Origin: Muscardinus avellanarius
Taxonomy: Eukaryota; Chordata; Mammalia; Rodentia; Gliridae
DNA length: 64,000 bases
Assembly (NCBI GenBank): GCA_963383645.1
Contig: OY726560.1
Location: 155,782,488-155,846,487 of the forward strand
Reading direction: 5' to 3'
Shown here: one piece after another, positions 63,186 through 64,000 of the stretch
Layout of the letters: each line of letters opens with the position of its first letter
Numbering within the stretch: position 1 is the stretch's first letter
The notes under the pieces: generated by a model
What the model was told of the DNA's origin: nothing
The model's database searches: none
The model's input: only the letters and a program-made list of their open reading frames with translations
Translations under genes and position numbers: made by a program

Positions 63186-64000
63186 AGCACTTTCCCTGGT
63201 AAAGGAAGCAAATTGCTTTAAGACACATCAGCTGCACTTCCTGTAGTATTTATGGAGAACATCTTGGTGAGAAGAGCTCAAGGTATGTTTTCTACAGCAG
63301 CTTGACTGATAGATGTCACCTCGAAAGAAACTAGCCACCTACAGGAGAGGCAGGGCCGGGAAGGGCAGTAAGGGAGCCTCCTTCTCCCTGTGAGCGCTGG
63401 CACCAGCCCCTACCCCTTAATTCAAAAATGATGTAGGGGACGTGGAGCTACAGCTCTCTGGGGAGTATACTGCCAGCTTTCTTCAAACCACAGGTAATCC
63501 TCACTGGGGAGGGCAGATGGCCAAGATTCTCGATCTGTTGAAGGGCATTCCGTCAAGATAGGACAATAGGCTTTGTAGCTTGGTAAGAGAAGGGCTGTTG
63601 CAAAGAGCTGGTCATAGCAGCTCTGTGGATGGGATCATAGCCACAGAACATTCCAGAAACTTTACCGGTCAGGCAGGTTCCAGAGGACCAGATTTTCACT
63701 GGGTGGGGTTCTATGGGATGCCGGCACTAGAAAGTGAGCAGGAGGCAGAAGTGGCCGTGTTGGCTCAAAGCTGTTTTTTTTTTTTTCTCCCAATTCATTA
63801 GAGAACAGCTGAGTCCCCAGGGTAATTTACTAGCTGGATTAGATAATATCCTTCCTGATGGGCTGTCACCTCAATGAGACTATGTGGTTTCTGCCCTCTC
63901 AGCATGCAGCCATCACTGTCTTCTGATAATAACTCCCTACATTTTCTCAGGAGAACACTAATCCCCCCACCCCATTCTTAATCCTAGGGGTTGAATAAAG
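63186..64000. other. Unique sequence to the window edge
   Basis: No SINE occurs in the last 2.5 kb. A T-run lies at about 63774. No gene supported. Confidence 0.42.

Overview
This is a mammalian nuclear DNA window, most likely from a rodent, with no complete protein-coding gene that I can support. The best clue to the organism is the dominant repeat. Roughly a hundred copies of a two-part SINE fuse a 7SL-like B1 half (GCCGGGCGTGGTGGCGCACG, then AATCCCAG and GGAGGCTGAGACAGGAGGAT) to a shortened tRNA-Ala-derived ID half (GGGCTGGGGGTGTAGCT, then GGTAGAATGCCCCTGGGTTC and CCCCAGTACC). This matches the B1-dID/MEN type of dimeric SINE that I recall from squirrel-, dormouse- and beaver-related rodents. 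Only about four full-length ID elements are present and I see no murid B1/B2 pattern. I cannot name the species; a castorimorph or sciuromorph rodent is an inference.

Layout. From 0.1 to 14.1 kb the DNA is packed with SINEs, microsatellites and two antisense MaLR-type LTRs (5.6 and 13.2 kb). From 14.1 to 16.4 kb it is mostly unique and GC-rich. From 16.4 to 36.7 kb SINE clusters alternate with unique islands, several of them AT-rich and resembling conserved noncoding elements (17.4, 21.3-22.0, 24.8-25.2, 29.5 kb). A four-level nest of retroelements lies at 29.9-30.8 kb. A small CpG-rich patch lies at 34.2-34.4 kb. A decayed retroviral pol fragment lies at 39.5-40.4 kb. From 41 to 54 kb there are more enhancer-like islands (41.5, 43.3, 46.6, 50.8, 53.7 kb) and a long imperfect inverted repeat at 47.8-48.4 kb. 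From 55 to 64 kb there are more SINEs, two old antisense L1 remnants (56.6-57.4 and 62.8-63.2 kb), another MaLR LTR (60.2 kb) and a SINE-free AT-rich island (61.5-62.8 kb).

Interpretation. Almost every long open frame is a translation of a SINE or microsatellite. SINE-dense stretches alternating with SINE-free, AT/TAAT-rich islands is the pattern expected of a large intron or gene desert near a developmental regulator; that is inference, and no gene can be named.

SINE subtypes used in the entries. Type 1 is the common form (a CATTCGGGAGG- or CATTTGGGAGG-like head; CAAAATAAAGAATAAAAAAT linker). Type 2 is CpG-rich (CCGCGCTTGGGAGGCGGAGA), has a short hairpin where type 1 has the TCAGCTACTTAGTGAGG segment, and ends in AGAAGGGCTTCCAGGAACCC. 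Type 3 is intermediate (GGTCTGGGAGTGTAGCCC, AGAAAAGCCCCTGGGTTCCA). SINE edges are read by eye and are good to about 10 bp.
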